Positions 40,423-48,524 of a stretch of DNA of 59,928 nt are shown here, in pieces. Under the pieces are notes generated by a model. That model saw only the letters and a program-made list of their open reading frames with translations, was not told the origin of the DNA and did not search any database. The DNA lies in contig NZ_CALDXR010000030.1 of NCBI RefSeq assembly GCF_937920985.1, positions 1-59,928 of the forward strand, in the 5' to 3' direction. Positions within the stretch are counted from its first letter, which is position 1. The number at the start of each line of letters is the position of its first letter. The position numbers and the translations under genes are program-made. The DNA is from an uncultured Phascolarctobacterium sp. (GTDB taxonomy: Bacteria; Bacillota; Negativicutes; Acidaminococcales; Acidaminococcaceae).

Positions 40423-41547
40423 ATGGATACCTTATATCTTGCTGCAATCTGCGCTGCTGTCCCCGGGTTGGGACGCAGCAGAATCCCTGAATTAATCAAA
40501 GCTTTAGGCAGTGCCCACGCTGTTTTTGAGGCTGATGCTGCCACGCTTACAGCGACAGGACTTTGCACGCTGAAGGCGGTTCACAATTTTCTTGGCAACC
40601 GCGATGCACGCATGCCGCAGAAAATTGATTACTTCTGCCGTCATCATGGCGTGGAGTTACTTGCGTATACGGACGCCAGCTATCCGCAGAGCCTGCAGAA
40701 CCTGAGCGACAAGCCTTTGGTGCTTTACATCAAAGGAAGGCTGCCCGAGGCGCCTTACGCCTTGGCGATAGTCGGTTCACGTCGCTGTACGGAATACGGT
40801 GTGCGTGCTGCCGCCTACTTTGCCAAGGCGATGACGCGCGAGGGCATACCAATCATCAGCGGTGGTGCCAAGGGCATTGACACAGCGGCGCACGAGGCCT
40901 GCCTGCAGGCCGGAGGGACGACGGTGGCAGTGCTTGGCTGTGGACTGGATATTGCCTATCCGCCGGAAAACGCCAGACTGTTCGCCCGCATTGCCGAACG
41001 CGGCGCGCTCGTGTCGGAATACCCGCCGGGAGTACCGCCCATAGCGGCCAACTTTCCTGCGCGCAACCGCATCATCGTCGGTCTGTCGCAGGCTGTACTG
41101 GTAGCAGAAGCAGGCAAGCGCAGCGGCGCTGTCATTACGGCCAACATTGCTGCCGATGAGGGACGCGAGGTATATTGCGTACCGGGGAATATTTTCGATG
41201 GCAGCAGCATTGGCTGTCATGAGCTTATCCGCACCGGTGCCAAGCTGGTGGATATGCCACAGGATATTTTAGACGATAAAAAGAGCTGGCAGCAGGCGAT
41301 GAACCGCCGCATAACCCAGCCAAGTATTTTTGACTGTGCACCGCAGGAGCCAAAGCCTGCACCCGCACCGGTCACAACCGAATTAGGAGCGAAGCTGCTG
41401 GCACTTTTGCAGGCAGGAGCGCTTTCTTTAGAAAAGCTGACGGAGCAGAGCGGTGTCGCTTTTGCTGCCGTGAGCATGGAGCTGCTTGACCTGCAGGCCG
41501 CCGGACTGGTGGCTACAGACCAGGCGCAGCGTTACTACCGTAAGTAG
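40423..41547 (+). CDS. dprA: DNA-processing protein DprA
   Basis: A 374-residue protein that binds incoming single-stranded DNA and loads RecA during natural transformation. The Rossmann-like core has YALAIVGSRRCTEYGVRAAAYFAKAM near residue 110, then IISGGAKGIDTAAHEACLQAGGTTVAVLGCGLDIAYPPENARLF, and FPARNRIIVGLSQAVLVAEAGKRSGAVITANIAADEGREVYCVPGN. An N-terminal helix-hairpin-helix-like segment and a C-terminal winged-helix (LEKLTEQSGVAFAAVSMELLDLQAAGLV) are present, which is the long form. AGGAGGAG lies before the ATG. It is 11 bases before topA, the usual Firmicute order. Confidence 0.95.
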   Translation: MDTLYLAAICAAVPGLGRSRIPELIKALGSAHAVFEADAATLTATGLCTLKAVHNFLGNRDARMPQKIDYFCRHHGVELLAYTDASYPQSLQNLSDKPLVLYIKGRLPEAPYALAIVGSRRCTEYGVRAAAYFAKAMTREGIPIISGGAKGIDTAAHEACLQAGGTTVAVLGCGLDIAYPPENARLFARIAERGALVSEYPPGVPPIAANFPARNRIIVGLSQAVLVAEAGKRSGAVITANIAADEGREVYCVPGNIFDGSSIGCHELIRTGAKLVDMPQDILDDKKSWQQAMNRRITQPSIFDCAPQEPKPAPAPVTTELGAKLLALLQAGALSLEKLTEQSGVAFAAVSMELLDLQAAGLVATDQAQRYYRK

Positions 41548-41558
41548 GAGGAACACAA

Positions 41559-43877
41559 ATGGCAAAGACTCTGGTTATCGTGGAATCACCTACGAAATCC
41601 AAGACTATCGAAAAATTTTTAGGTAAAAACTATACAGTAAAGGCTTCTATGGGACACTTGCGCGACCTGCCGAAAAGCACCCTGGGTGTGACCTTTCTGC
41701 CGGACGAGGAGCATGCAGACGAATTTGAGCCGAAATATATCAATATCCGCGGCAAAGGCGATTTAATCAAATCCCTGAAGGCTGAAGCCAAAAAAGCCGA
41801 TAAAGTCTTACTGGCAACTGACCCTGACCGTGAGGGTGAAGCCATCAGCTGGCATCTGGCATTTATTCTGGGCATTGACCCGACATCTGCCTGCCGCATT
41901 GAATTCCATGAGATTACCGCAACTGCTGTCAAGGACGCTATTAAGCATCCGCGCTGCATTGACATGGATATGGTTGATGCACAGCAGGCACGCCGCATTC
42001 TGGACCGCATCGTAGGCTATCAGCTGAGCCCGCTGCTGTGGCGCAAAATCCGCAAGGGCCTGAGCGCCGGCCGCGTACAGTCCGTTGCAACCAAAATTGT
42101 TGCTGATCGCGACCGTGAAATTGAAGACTTCGTGCCGGTAGAATACTGGACACTGCGCGCCAAGCTGCGTGAAAACAGCAAAGCACCGCTGTTTGAGGCG
42201 GAAGCAGTAAAATACAAGGGCAAAAAGCTGGAGCTGCACAATGAGCAGGAGGCAAGAGCAGCGGAGGAAGCACTGTCCAAGGCTGATTACATTGTGAGCG
42301 ACGCAGTGAAGAAGGAACGCAAGCGTCACCCCGTACCGCCGTTTACCACCTCCAGCATGCAGCAGGAGGCCAACAAAAAGCTCAACTTCAGCGCAAAAAA
42401 GACTATGATGCTTGCACAGCAGCTTTATGAAGGCGTATCCTTAGGCAAAACCTCCGTCGGTCTGATTACCTATATGAGAACCGACTCCGTGCGTCTGGCA
42501 GATGTTGCTGTTGCCGAAATCCGCGACTATATCAAGCAAAACTTCGGCAGCGAATTCTGTCCGGCGAAGGAAAACCATTACAGCACCAAAAAGAACGCGC
42601 AGGACGCGCATGAGGCGATTCGTCCGACCAGCGTCATGCGTACCCCGGCCGAAATGCAGGAGTACCTTACAGGCGACCAGCTGAAGCTGTATACCCTCAT
42701 CTGGAACCGCGTTGTTGCCAGCCAGATGACGGACGCTGTTTATGACGTTACCACATTGACGATTGATGCTGCTGACTACCAGCTGCGCGCAACAGGCTCC
42801 GTACTGAAATTCCCGGGCTTCTTGCAGCTGCACAGCAAATATGATGATAAAGAAAAGGACGCTAAGGTTCCTTACATTGAGCCTGGCAGCAAGCTGCTGC
42901 TTTACAAGCTCATGCCGGCAGAGCAGCACTTCACCGAGCCACCCGCGCACTTCACCGAAGCAACGCTCATCAAGGAGCTGGAGGAGAAGGGCATCGGCCG
43001 CCCCAGCACCTTTGCCCCGACCATCGTTACCCTGCTTACCCGCGGTTACGTGGTAAAAGAGGCCAAAAAGCTGCTCGTTACCGAGCTTGGCATTATGACC
43101 GTGGATATGCTCACCGAATACTTCAAGGGACTCATCAACATCGGCTTCACCGCCCAGATGGAGGAAAAGCTGGATGAGGTTGCCGAAAAGAAGCACACCA
43201 AGGACGAGGTCCTCAGCGAATTCTACGGTCCCTTCAAAAAGGATCTGGACCACGCAGGCGTGGCCATTCCTATCGTCGAAATCCCGCTGGAGGTTTCCGA
43301 CGTACCCTGCGACAAATGCAACGACGGTACGATGATGGTTATTCGCGAGGGACGCTTCGGCAAGTTCCTGGCTTGCCCCAACTTCCCCAAATGCCGCAAT
43401 ACCAAGCCTATCCTGCACCCGATTGGTGTAAAATGTCCCAAGTGCGGTGCCGATATTCTTGAACGCAAGAGCAAAACCGGCAAGTTATTCTATGGCTGCG
43501 AAAAGTATCCTGAGTGCGATTACACCACCTGGGACAAGCCGCTTAACGAAACCTGCCCGGACTGCGGCGCTATGATGGTAGAGCACGTGGAACGCAACGG
43601 CAGCAAGCGCAAGTTCTGCAGCAACCCGGAATGCTCCAAGGCAAGGCCGGTATATGCCTCTAAAAACGCAGCAGCAAAGACTACGGAAGCTAAAACAACC
43701 GCAGCCAAGAAAACTACGGCGGCTAAAAAGACTACCGCTAAGAAAACTGCAACTACCAAAACTGCTGCAAAGAAAACTCCCACAGCAAAGAAAGCTACCG
43801 CTACTAAAGCAACTACTGCTAAAAAAGCTACTACTGCAAAGAAAACTACTACAACTAAGAAAGGCAGCAAGGAATAA
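41559..43877 (+). CDS. topA: DNA topoisomerase I with a Lys/Ala/Thr-rich tail
   Basis: A 772-residue type IA topoisomerase that relaxes negative supercoils. The N-terminal Toprim domain begins TLVIVESPTKSKTIEKFLG and has LLATDPDREGEAISWHL. The active-site Tyr lies in GLITYMRTDSVRLAD near residue 305, after the TSSMQQEANKKLNFS block. Three C4 zinc ribbons follow: CDKCNDGTMMVI...CPNFPKC, CPKCGADILE...CEKYPEC and CPDCGAMMVEH...CSNPEC. The last 60 or so residues are a repetitive TAKKTTAAKKT-type tail resembling histone H1, which probably aids DNA binding. It ends one base before the trmFO start. Confidence 0.96.
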   Translation: MAKTLVIVESPTKSKTIEKFLGKNYTVKASMGHLRDLPKSTLGVTFLPDEEHADEFEPKYINIRGKGDLIKSLKAEAKKADKVLLATDPDREGEAISWHLAFILGIDPTSACRIEFHEITATAVKDAIKHPRCIDMDMVDAQQARRILDRIVGYQLSPLLWRKIRKGLSAGRVQSVATKIVADRDREIEDFVPVEYWTLRAKLRENSKAPLFEAEAVKYKGKKLELHNEQEARAAEEALSKADYIVSDAVKKERKRHPVPPFTTSSMQQEANKKLNFSAKKTMMLAQQLYEGVSLGKTSVGLITYMRTDSVRLADVAVAEIRDYIKQNFGSEFCPAKENHYSTKKNAQDAHEAIRPTSVMRTPAEMQEYLTGDQLKLYTLIWNRVVASQMTDAVYDVTTLTIDAADYQLRATGSVLKFPGFLQLHSKYDDKEKDAKVPYIEPGSKLLLYKLMPAEQHFTEPPAHFTEATLIKELEEKGIGRPSTFAPTIVTLLTRGYVVKEAKKLLVTELGIMTVDMLTEYFKGLINIGFTAQMEEKLDEVAEKKHTKDEVLSEFYGPFKKDLDHAGVAIPIVEIPLEVSDVPCDKCNDGTMMVIREGRFGKFLACPNFPKCRNTKPILHPIGVKCPKCGADILERKSKTGKLFYGCEKYPECDYTTWDKPLNETCPDCGAMMVEHVERNGSKRKFCSNPECSKARPVYASKNAAAKTTEAKTTAAKKTTAAKKTTAKKTATTKTAAKKTPTAKKATATKATTAKKATTAKKTTTTKKGSKE

Positions 43878-45206
43878 ATGACTATCTCTCCTGTACACGT
43901 AATCGGTGCGGGCCTGGCAGGCTGCGAAGCCGTTACCCAGCTGACGCGCCACGGTATCCCTGTAATCCTGCACGAAATGCGTCCTGTAAAAAGTGACGAA
44001 GCACATAAAACTGCATATTTTGCTGAGCTTGTCTGCAGCAATTCCCTGCGCGCAGGCAACATTGAAAACGCTGTCGGCCTGCTCAAGGAGGAAATGCGCC
44101 GTTTAGGATCCCTCATCATGCAAAAGGCTGACGAGCATCAGGTGCCTGCCGGTGGTGCTCTGGCTGTTGACCGCGACGGCTTTGCCGCTGCCGTAACCGA
44201 GGCAGTGAAGGCTAATCCGCTCGTTACCGTCATCCACGAAGAGGTGACCGACCTGGAAAGCCTGGAAGGCACTGTTATCGTAGCCAGCGGTCCGCTGACC
44301 AGCGCTGCGCTTTTTGACGATATCAAAAAGCTGCTGCAGGCTGAATACCTGCACTTCTTTGACGCAGCAGCACCGATTGTTACCGCTGATTCCCTGGACT
44401 ATGACAAGGTTTACCGCGCGTCCCGCTATGACAAGGGCGGCGCCGACTACCTCAACTGCCCCTTCTACACGAAGGAAGAATACGTTGCCTTCTGGGAAGC
44501 TCTCTGCAATGCGGAAAGCGCTCCCGTAAAGGATTTTGAGCATGATGTATTTGAAGCCTGCATGCCTATCGAGGAAATGGCTGCCAGAGGCGAGGACACC
44601 ATGCGCTTCGGCCCGCTGAAGCCTGTAGGCCTCATTGACCCGCGTAACGGCAAGGAGGCGTATGCAGTGGTGCAGCTGCGCCAGGATAACGCTGCAGCGT
44701 CTCTCTACAACCTGGTAGGCTTCCAGACACATCTCAAATGGCCGGAGCAAAGACGTGTTTTCGGCATGATTCCCGGTCTGGAGAACGCAGAGTTCGTCCG
44801 TTTCGGCGTAATGCACAAAAACACCTATCTGAATTCGCCGCAGCTGCTGGATAAGCACTTCAACCTGCGCAGCAACAAGCGTTTCTACTTTGCCGGACAG
44901 ATGACAGGCGTAGAAGGCTACGTCGAGTCAGCAGCCTCCGGCCTGATGGCCGGTTTAGCTGCTGCGAGAGCGCTGCTGGGCCTGCCTGAGGTAGAATTCC
45001 CCGAGGTAACTGCGCACGGAGCGCTGGCCAACTACATCAGCAATCCGACGATTGAAAACTTCCAGCCGATGAACATCAACTTCGGCCTCATTCCGCCGCT
45101 GACTGTACGCATCCGCAAGAAGAGAGAAAAGAACGCACAGATTGCAGCACGCGCTTTGGAAGCACTGGATGGCTTTCTGCCTGCGCTTAAAACTGAACAG
45201 GCGTAA
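43878..45206 (+). CDS. trmFO: tRNA m5U54 methyltransferase, folate/FAD-dependent
   Basis: A 442-residue flavoenzyme that makes ribothymidine at position 54 of tRNA from methylenetetrahydrofolate. The N-terminal VIGAGLAGCEAVTQLTRHGI is the FAD site, followed by EMRPVKSDEAHKT and ELVCSNSLRA. Mid-chain YDKGGADYLNCPFYTKEEY and EACMPIEEMAARGEDTMRFGPLKPVGL are diagnostic, and the C-terminus has FYFAGQMTGVEGYVESAASGLMAG. It abuts topA without a gap, as in many Firmicutes, so translation is coupled. Confidence 0.97.
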   Translation: MTISPVHVIGAGLAGCEAVTQLTRHGIPVILHEMRPVKSDEAHKTAYFAELVCSNSLRAGNIENAVGLLKEEMRRLGSLIMQKADEHQVPAGGALAVDRDGFAAAVTEAVKANPLVTVIHEEVTDLESLEGTVIVASGPLTSAALFDDIKKLLQAEYLHFFDAAAPIVTADSLDYDKVYRASRYDKGGADYLNCPFYTKEEYVAFWEALCNAESAPVKDFEHDVFEACMPIEEMAARGEDTMRFGPLKPVGLIDPRNGKEAYAVVQLRQDNAAASLYNLVGFQTHLKWPEQRRVFGMIPGLENAEFVRFGVMHKNTYLNSPQLLDKHFNLRSNKRFYFAGQMTGVEGYVESAASGLMAGLAAARALLGLPEVEFPEVTAHGALANYISNPTIENFQPMNINFGLIPPLTVRIRKKREKNAQIAARALEALDGFLPALKTEQA

Positions 45207-45318
45207 ATTTTGGCCTATTATCTCTAAAATAAATAAAAAAGCCAAAAATATTTTTCAACAAAGACAATATGTGTCCTCCTGCTATGATAAAATCTGCTTA
45301 TAGCCAGTGGCAAAACGT

Positions 45319-45346
45319 TTGCTTAAGAGAATAAACGTGCTATAAT
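45319..45346 (+). promoter_or_regulatory. Promoter of the WYL regulator gene
   Basis: TTGCTT (45319-45324) and TATAAT (45341-45346) are 16 bases apart with a TGC extension. The 203-base gap after trmFO also holds a weak TTTTGGC/GCCAAAA hairpin around 45208-45245 that may end trmFO transcripts. Confidence 0.58.
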
Positions 45347-45409
45347 AAGCTTAAAGAGATTTTCTTACAGCAACCGCTTTGCAAAGTTCATGGCAGGGAG
45401 GAACTAATC

Positions 45410-46381
45410 ATGACAGATTTACGTATCGCTAAGGATCGTTTGCTCTATATGTATTCGCGCCTGGTAGACGGCAAAATGCTCTACAAGAAGGAGGAGGCCC
45501 AACGCTTTGGCTGCTCCTTACGCTCAATTCAGCGCGACATAGAAGACCTACGGTCCTTTTTGCATGAACAGAATGAAGCTACAGGCCTGGTGCAGGACCT
45601 GGTATATAACCAAAAGCTGGGCGCTTACCAATTGGTACCGCCTTCACGCAATCTGCTGTCTAACGAAGAGGTTTTCGCCACGCTCAAAATACTGCTGGAA
45701 AGCAGGGCGTTTACCAAAAAGGAGCTTTACCCGATTATCGATAAGCTTATTGACTGCTGTATCCCCAAAACGGAGCAGCAGCGTGTGAGCGAGCTGATTG
45801 GCAACGAAAAGCTGCTGTACGTAGAGCCACAGCATCAGGACAAGTTCCTCAAGAAGATGTGGGAGCTGAGCGGCGCTGTACGCGAGCAGCAGGAGGTAAC
45901 GATTGCCTACCGCCGTACTGATGGCGTGCAGGTGCAGCGCACTGTGCAGCCTGTAGGCATCATGTTCTCCGAATTCTATTTTTATCTGATCGCCTTCATT
46001 GCCCCCAAGGACAAGAAAAAGGTGAAGTTTGAGATTGAAAACGATCCCTTCCCGACAATTTACCGCATCGACAGAATCAAAGGCTTTACGATTACGGACA
46101 AGCATTTTGCTGTACCGTATGCCCAACGCTTTGAAGAGGGCGAGTTCCGTAAGCGCATCCAGTTTATGTATGGTGGTCATCTGCAGCGACTGCGCTTTTA
46201 CTTCAAAGGTAGCTGCTATGAGTACATTTTAGACCGACTGCCAACCGCTAAGGTTGTGCAGGAGGACGAAAAGGGTACGCTGATTGAAGCAGAGGTTTTC
46301 GGCAAGGGCATTGATATCTGGCTCAAAAGCCAGGGTGAGCTGATTGAGGTTGTGTCCCGACAGGAGCTGGCAGTAAATTAA
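45410..46381 (+). CDS. WYL-domain transcriptional regulator
   Basis: A 323-residue regulator. The N-terminal winged helix-turn-helix is RLLYMYSRLVDGKMLYKKEEAQRFGCSLRSIQRDIEDLRSFL. The WYL domain covers residues about 150-235, with VTIAYRRTDGVQVQRTVQPVGIMFSEFYFYLIAFI and IYRIDRIKGFTI. A C-terminal WCX extension ends with GKGIDIWLKSQGELIEVVSRQEL. WYL domains sense ligands, sometimes nucleic acid, and such proteins often regulate DNA-damage or defence genes; no target is evident here. GGGAGG precedes the ATG, and the gene has its own promoter and terminator. Confidence 0.9.
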   Translation: MTDLRIAKDRLLYMYSRLVDGKMLYKKEEAQRFGCSLRSIQRDIEDLRSFLHEQNEATGLVQDLVYNQKLGAYQLVPPSRNLLSNEEVFATLKILLESRAFTKKELYPIIDKLIDCCIPKTEQQRVSELIGNEKLLYVEPQHQDKFLKKMWELSGAVREQQEVTIAYRRTDGVQVQRTVQPVGIMFSEFYFYLIAFIAPKDKKKVKFEIENDPFPTIYRIDRIKGFTITDKHFAVPYAQRFEEGEFRKRIQFMYGGHLQRLRFYFKGSCYEYILDRLPTAKVVQEDEKGTLIEAEVFGKGIDIWLKSQGELIEVVSRQELAVN

Positions 46382-46438
46382 GCTGAAAAAAATCCCATAA
46401 AGCACCAAAAAATTTCTTATTTCATCTAGAAAACTTTT

Positions 46439-46472
46439 CAGGATAGTCAATCTTTGGCTATCCTGTTTTTTA
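46439..46472 (+). terminator. Terminator after the WYL regulator gene
   Basis: AGGATAG (46440-46446) pairs with CTATCCT (46458-46464), followed by GTTTTTT. Confidence 0.78.
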
Positions 46473-46549
46473 TAATTAGCTTATGGTAAGCAAGTAAAAA
46501 AACACTGAGGCAGCAACACGTTTCAGGCATCGGTTGCAGTAGCAATCCA

Positions 46550-46621
46550 GGCATTACCAATCCCTTACTATGGTAATGCCAGCGAAATTAGGTGCAAGAA
46601 GCAGAACCCGCACCTTTTTTT
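46550..46621 (+). other. Two consecutive hairpins, second terminator-like
   Basis: GGCATTACCA (46550-46559) pairs perfectly with TGGTAATGCC (46571-46580). AGGTGC (46590-46595) then pairs with GCACCT (46610-46615), followed by a run of seven T. A TATAAT lies at 46471-46476 but without a good -35 box. The block may encode a small RNA; it is not explained by any gene. Confidence 0.45.
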
Positions 46622-46684
46622 CCATGAAGAACTGCCTTGAATAATGTAAGCTATAATCAGTAAGATGAAGAGGAGTGGTGATAT

Positions 46685-46900
46685 ATGTATTGTGAAAAAT
46701 ATGTTGAAATGGGCAAAAAAATTCGTTATTACAGAACCATGCAGGAGCTGGGGCAGGGGACGCTCGCAGAACAGATTGGCATTACTCCGCAGTATTTAAG
46801 CAAAATTGAGCATGGCAGTGCTCGCCCCAGCATGGACCTGGTATTCCGCATCGCCGATAAGCTGCAGGTAAAGGTGTCGCACCTGCTGGAGGCCTGCTAA
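46685..46900 (+). CDS. Small XRE-family transcriptional regulator
   Basis: A 71-residue protein that is almost entirely one helix-turn-helix domain: MGKKIRYYRTMQELGQGTLAEQIGITPQYLSKIEHGSARPSMDLVFRIADKLQVKVSHLL. The recognition helix is TPQYLSKIEHG. Small stand-alone proteins of this kind repress neighbouring or phage-derived genes. AGGAGTGG precedes the ATG. It lies 112 bases before the BASS transporter gene, which has its own promoter, so regulation of that gene is possible but unproven. Confidence 0.9.
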   Translation: MYCEKYVEMGKKIRYYRTMQELGQGTLAEQIGITPQYLSKIEHGSARPSMDLVFRIADKLQVKVSHLLEAC

Positions 46901-46903
46901 AGC

Positions 46904-46932
46904 TTTATTTTTCCTCCTTTTTGTGGTACAAT
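46904..46932 (+). promoter_or_regulatory. Promoter of the BASS transporter gene
   Basis: TTTATT (46904-46909) and TACAAT (46927-46932) are 17 bases apart, with a TGG extension. A start near 46939 would begin exactly at the first leader hairpin. Confidence 0.52.
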
Positions 46933-46940
46933 ACCCATGT

Positions 46941-47008
46941 AATTGCTTCTGCTCGAGGCAATTAACAGCGTGACTGCCGCAAGGCAGCATACATGTAAGG
47001 AGGCAATT
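46941..47008 (+). promoter_or_regulatory. Structured leader with a duplicated ribosome-site motif
   Basis: AATTGCTTC (46941-46949) can pair with GAGGCAATT at 46955-46963, and equally with an identical GAGGCAATT at 47000-47008 that overlaps the ribosome site of the transporter gene. A CTGCC-GCAA-GGCAG tetraloop stem (46974-46987) lies between. The two foldings are exclusive, which is the layout of a translational switch. Confidence 0.5.
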
Positions 47009-47012
47009 TAAT

Positions 47013-48008
47013 ATGAACGAGCAAAACAGCGTTTTAAACATCATTGGCAAGGTAAGCGGATTGTTATCCAAGTACATCGCCGTCGTGATTTTAATCACCT
47101 CTGCGGTAGCCTTTACACATCCGCAGAAATTCATGTGGATTCCGCAGTACACGGCCCTCTTCCTGGGTACAGCAATGTTTGGCATGGGCCTGACAATCAA
47201 GCGTGAGGACTTTCAAATCGTCTTTTCCCGACCTAAGGAGGTTATTTCTGGCTGTATCCTGCAATACACTATTATGCCCCTGGCAGCCTATCTGTTGGCT
47301 GTAGTGATGAATCTTGATACTGATATCGCTCTGGGCGTTATCCTCGTAGGCTGCTGCCCCGGCGGTACTGCCAGCAACGTTATTGCTTACATCGCTAAGG
47401 GTGACGTTCCCTTATCCGTGGGCATGACCATCGCTTCGACCTTGATTGCACCGCTGGTAACACCTGTGCTGGTGTACCTGCTGGCAGGCTCCTGGGTAGA
47501 GGTAAGCTTTATGGCTATGGTGCTTTCCGTAGTGAAGATTGTGCTGCTGCCTGTGCTTGCAGGTATCATCTTGAACAGTCTTTTCCACGAAACCATCGTC
47601 AAGCTGGGCGGTATTCTGCCGCTGGTTTCTGTTGTAGCGATTGTAACCATTATCGATGGTATCGTTGCTGTCAACGCTGCTAAGCTGATGAGCTGCGGTC
47701 TGATCGTAATGCTGGCAGTTGTCCTGCACAACGGCATCGGTATGGCACTGGGCCTGGGCATGGCGCGTCTGATGAAGGTATCCTACGCTAAGGAAACATC
47801 TATCGCTATTGAAGTTGCAATGCAGAACAGTGGTCTGGCGCTTGCACTGGCAACTGCAAACTTCGCCGCTAACCCGCTGGCTACGCTTCCGGGAGCAATT
47901 TTCAGCGTATGGCATAACGTTTCCGGTTCTATTTTCGCCAGCTGCCGCATCAAAGAAGTAGAGGAGAAGCAAAAGCTGGACATTAAGGAACATGCAATAG
48001 CAAAATAA
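47013..48008 (+). CDS. Bile acid:sodium symporter (BASS) family transporter
   Basis: A 331-residue transporter with about nine to ten membrane segments. The block FLGTAMFGMGLTIKREDFQIVFSRPKEVISG near residue 50 and the cross-over motif GVILVGCCPGGTASNVIAYIAKGDVPLSVGMT near residue 110 are family hallmarks. The later AKETSIAIEVAMQNSGLALALATANF is the second repeat element. Bacterial members move bile acids, pantoate or other organic anions with sodium, so the substrate is open. AAGGAGG lies before the ATG, and the leader may control translation. Confidence 0.92.
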   Translation: MNEQNSVLNIIGKVSGLLSKYIAVVILITSAVAFTHPQKFMWIPQYTALFLGTAMFGMGLTIKREDFQIVFSRPKEVISGCILQYTIMPLAAYLLAVVMNLDTDIALGVILVGCCPGGTASNVIAYIAKGDVPLSVGMTIASTLIAPLVTPVLVYLLAGSWVEVSFMAMVLSVVKIVLLPVLAGIILNSLFHETIVKLGGILPLVSVVAIVTIIDGIVAVNAAKLMSCGLIVMLAVVLHNGIGMALGLGMARLMKVSYAKETSIAIEVAMQNSGLALALATANFAANPLATLPGAIFSVWHNVSGSIFASCRIKEVEEKQKLDIKEHAIAK

Positions 48009-48021
48009 GCATAAACACTAA

Positions 48022-48055
48022 AGGCACTACTGCAGCGCAGTAGTGCCTCTTAATT
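48022..48055 (+). terminator. Terminator after the BASS transporter gene
   Basis: AGGCACTACTGC (48022-48033) pairs perfectly with GCAGTAGTGCCT (48037-48048), then CTTAATTTTT. A second hairpin with T-run (GAGCAGG/CCTGCTC, 48065-48097) follows and overlaps the end of the opposing gene. Confidence 0.82.
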
Positions 48056-48087
48056 TTTGCCGTAGAGCAGGGGAGAAAGCCTGCTCC

Positions 48088-48351
48088 TTATTTTTTATTC
48101 TTCTCATCTAAACCGAAGAGCATTGCCATAGGCTGCTCCGGCGCTTCCTTAACCGGCGCGCCTGTGCTAAAGCCCGGCATTTCCGCCTTGGTCAGCTCAA
48201 TTTTGCCGTATTGGCGCTCATAATCATCAATAACCCATTTCAAAATCTGTTCGATTTCCTTATTGACCGAACGACCATTTATCTTTGCTAAATGCTTCAT
48301 CTTATTCATGATAATAGGATGAATGCGCAATGTAAAGCGTGCCTCTTCCAT
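48088..48351 (-). CDS. Arc-type ribbon-helix-helix DNA-binding protein
   Basis: An 87-residue protein. The N-terminal MEEARFTLRIHPIIMNKMKHLAKINGRSVNKEIEQILKWVIDDYE is a ribbon-helix-helix (Arc/MetJ-type) DNA-binding domain. The C-terminal tail (EMPGFSTGAPVKEAPEQPMAMLFGLDEKNKK) is polar and probably disordered. GGAGGGAG precedes the ATG. No toxin gene lies next to it, so it is either a lone regulator or an orphan antitoxin. It converges on the transporter gene. Confidence 0.82.
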   Translation of the reverse strand: MEEARFTLRIHPIIMNKMKHLAKINGRSVNKEIEQILKWVIDDYERQYGKIELTKAEMPGFSTGAPVKEAPEQPMAMLFGLDEKNKK

Positions 48352-48483
48352 GAATACTCCCTCCGTATACTGATAATTCTACTAATTATTATAGGCAAGA
48401 AATGCATATTTGGCAAGGAGATAATCTTTTTTAGCAACAGCTAACTCTTTTTACAAGATTTTCAGACAATAGCTTTGCAAATA

Positions 48484-48492
48484 TGCTATAAT
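48484..48492 (+). promoter_or_regulatory. Extended -10 promoter of the M16C peptidase gene
   Basis: TGCTATAAT lies 33 bases before the start codon, with no strong -35 box. Confidence 0.45.
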
Positions 48493-48524
48493 GAATACCA
48501 TAGTGTAAATTTTAGGAGGCAACA

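Noticed and set aside
46571..46583. GGTAATGCCAGCG resembles part of a thiamine pyrophosphate riboswitch.
   Set aside because: The CTGAGA and ACCTGAT parts are missing and the string is one arm of a perfect local hairpin.
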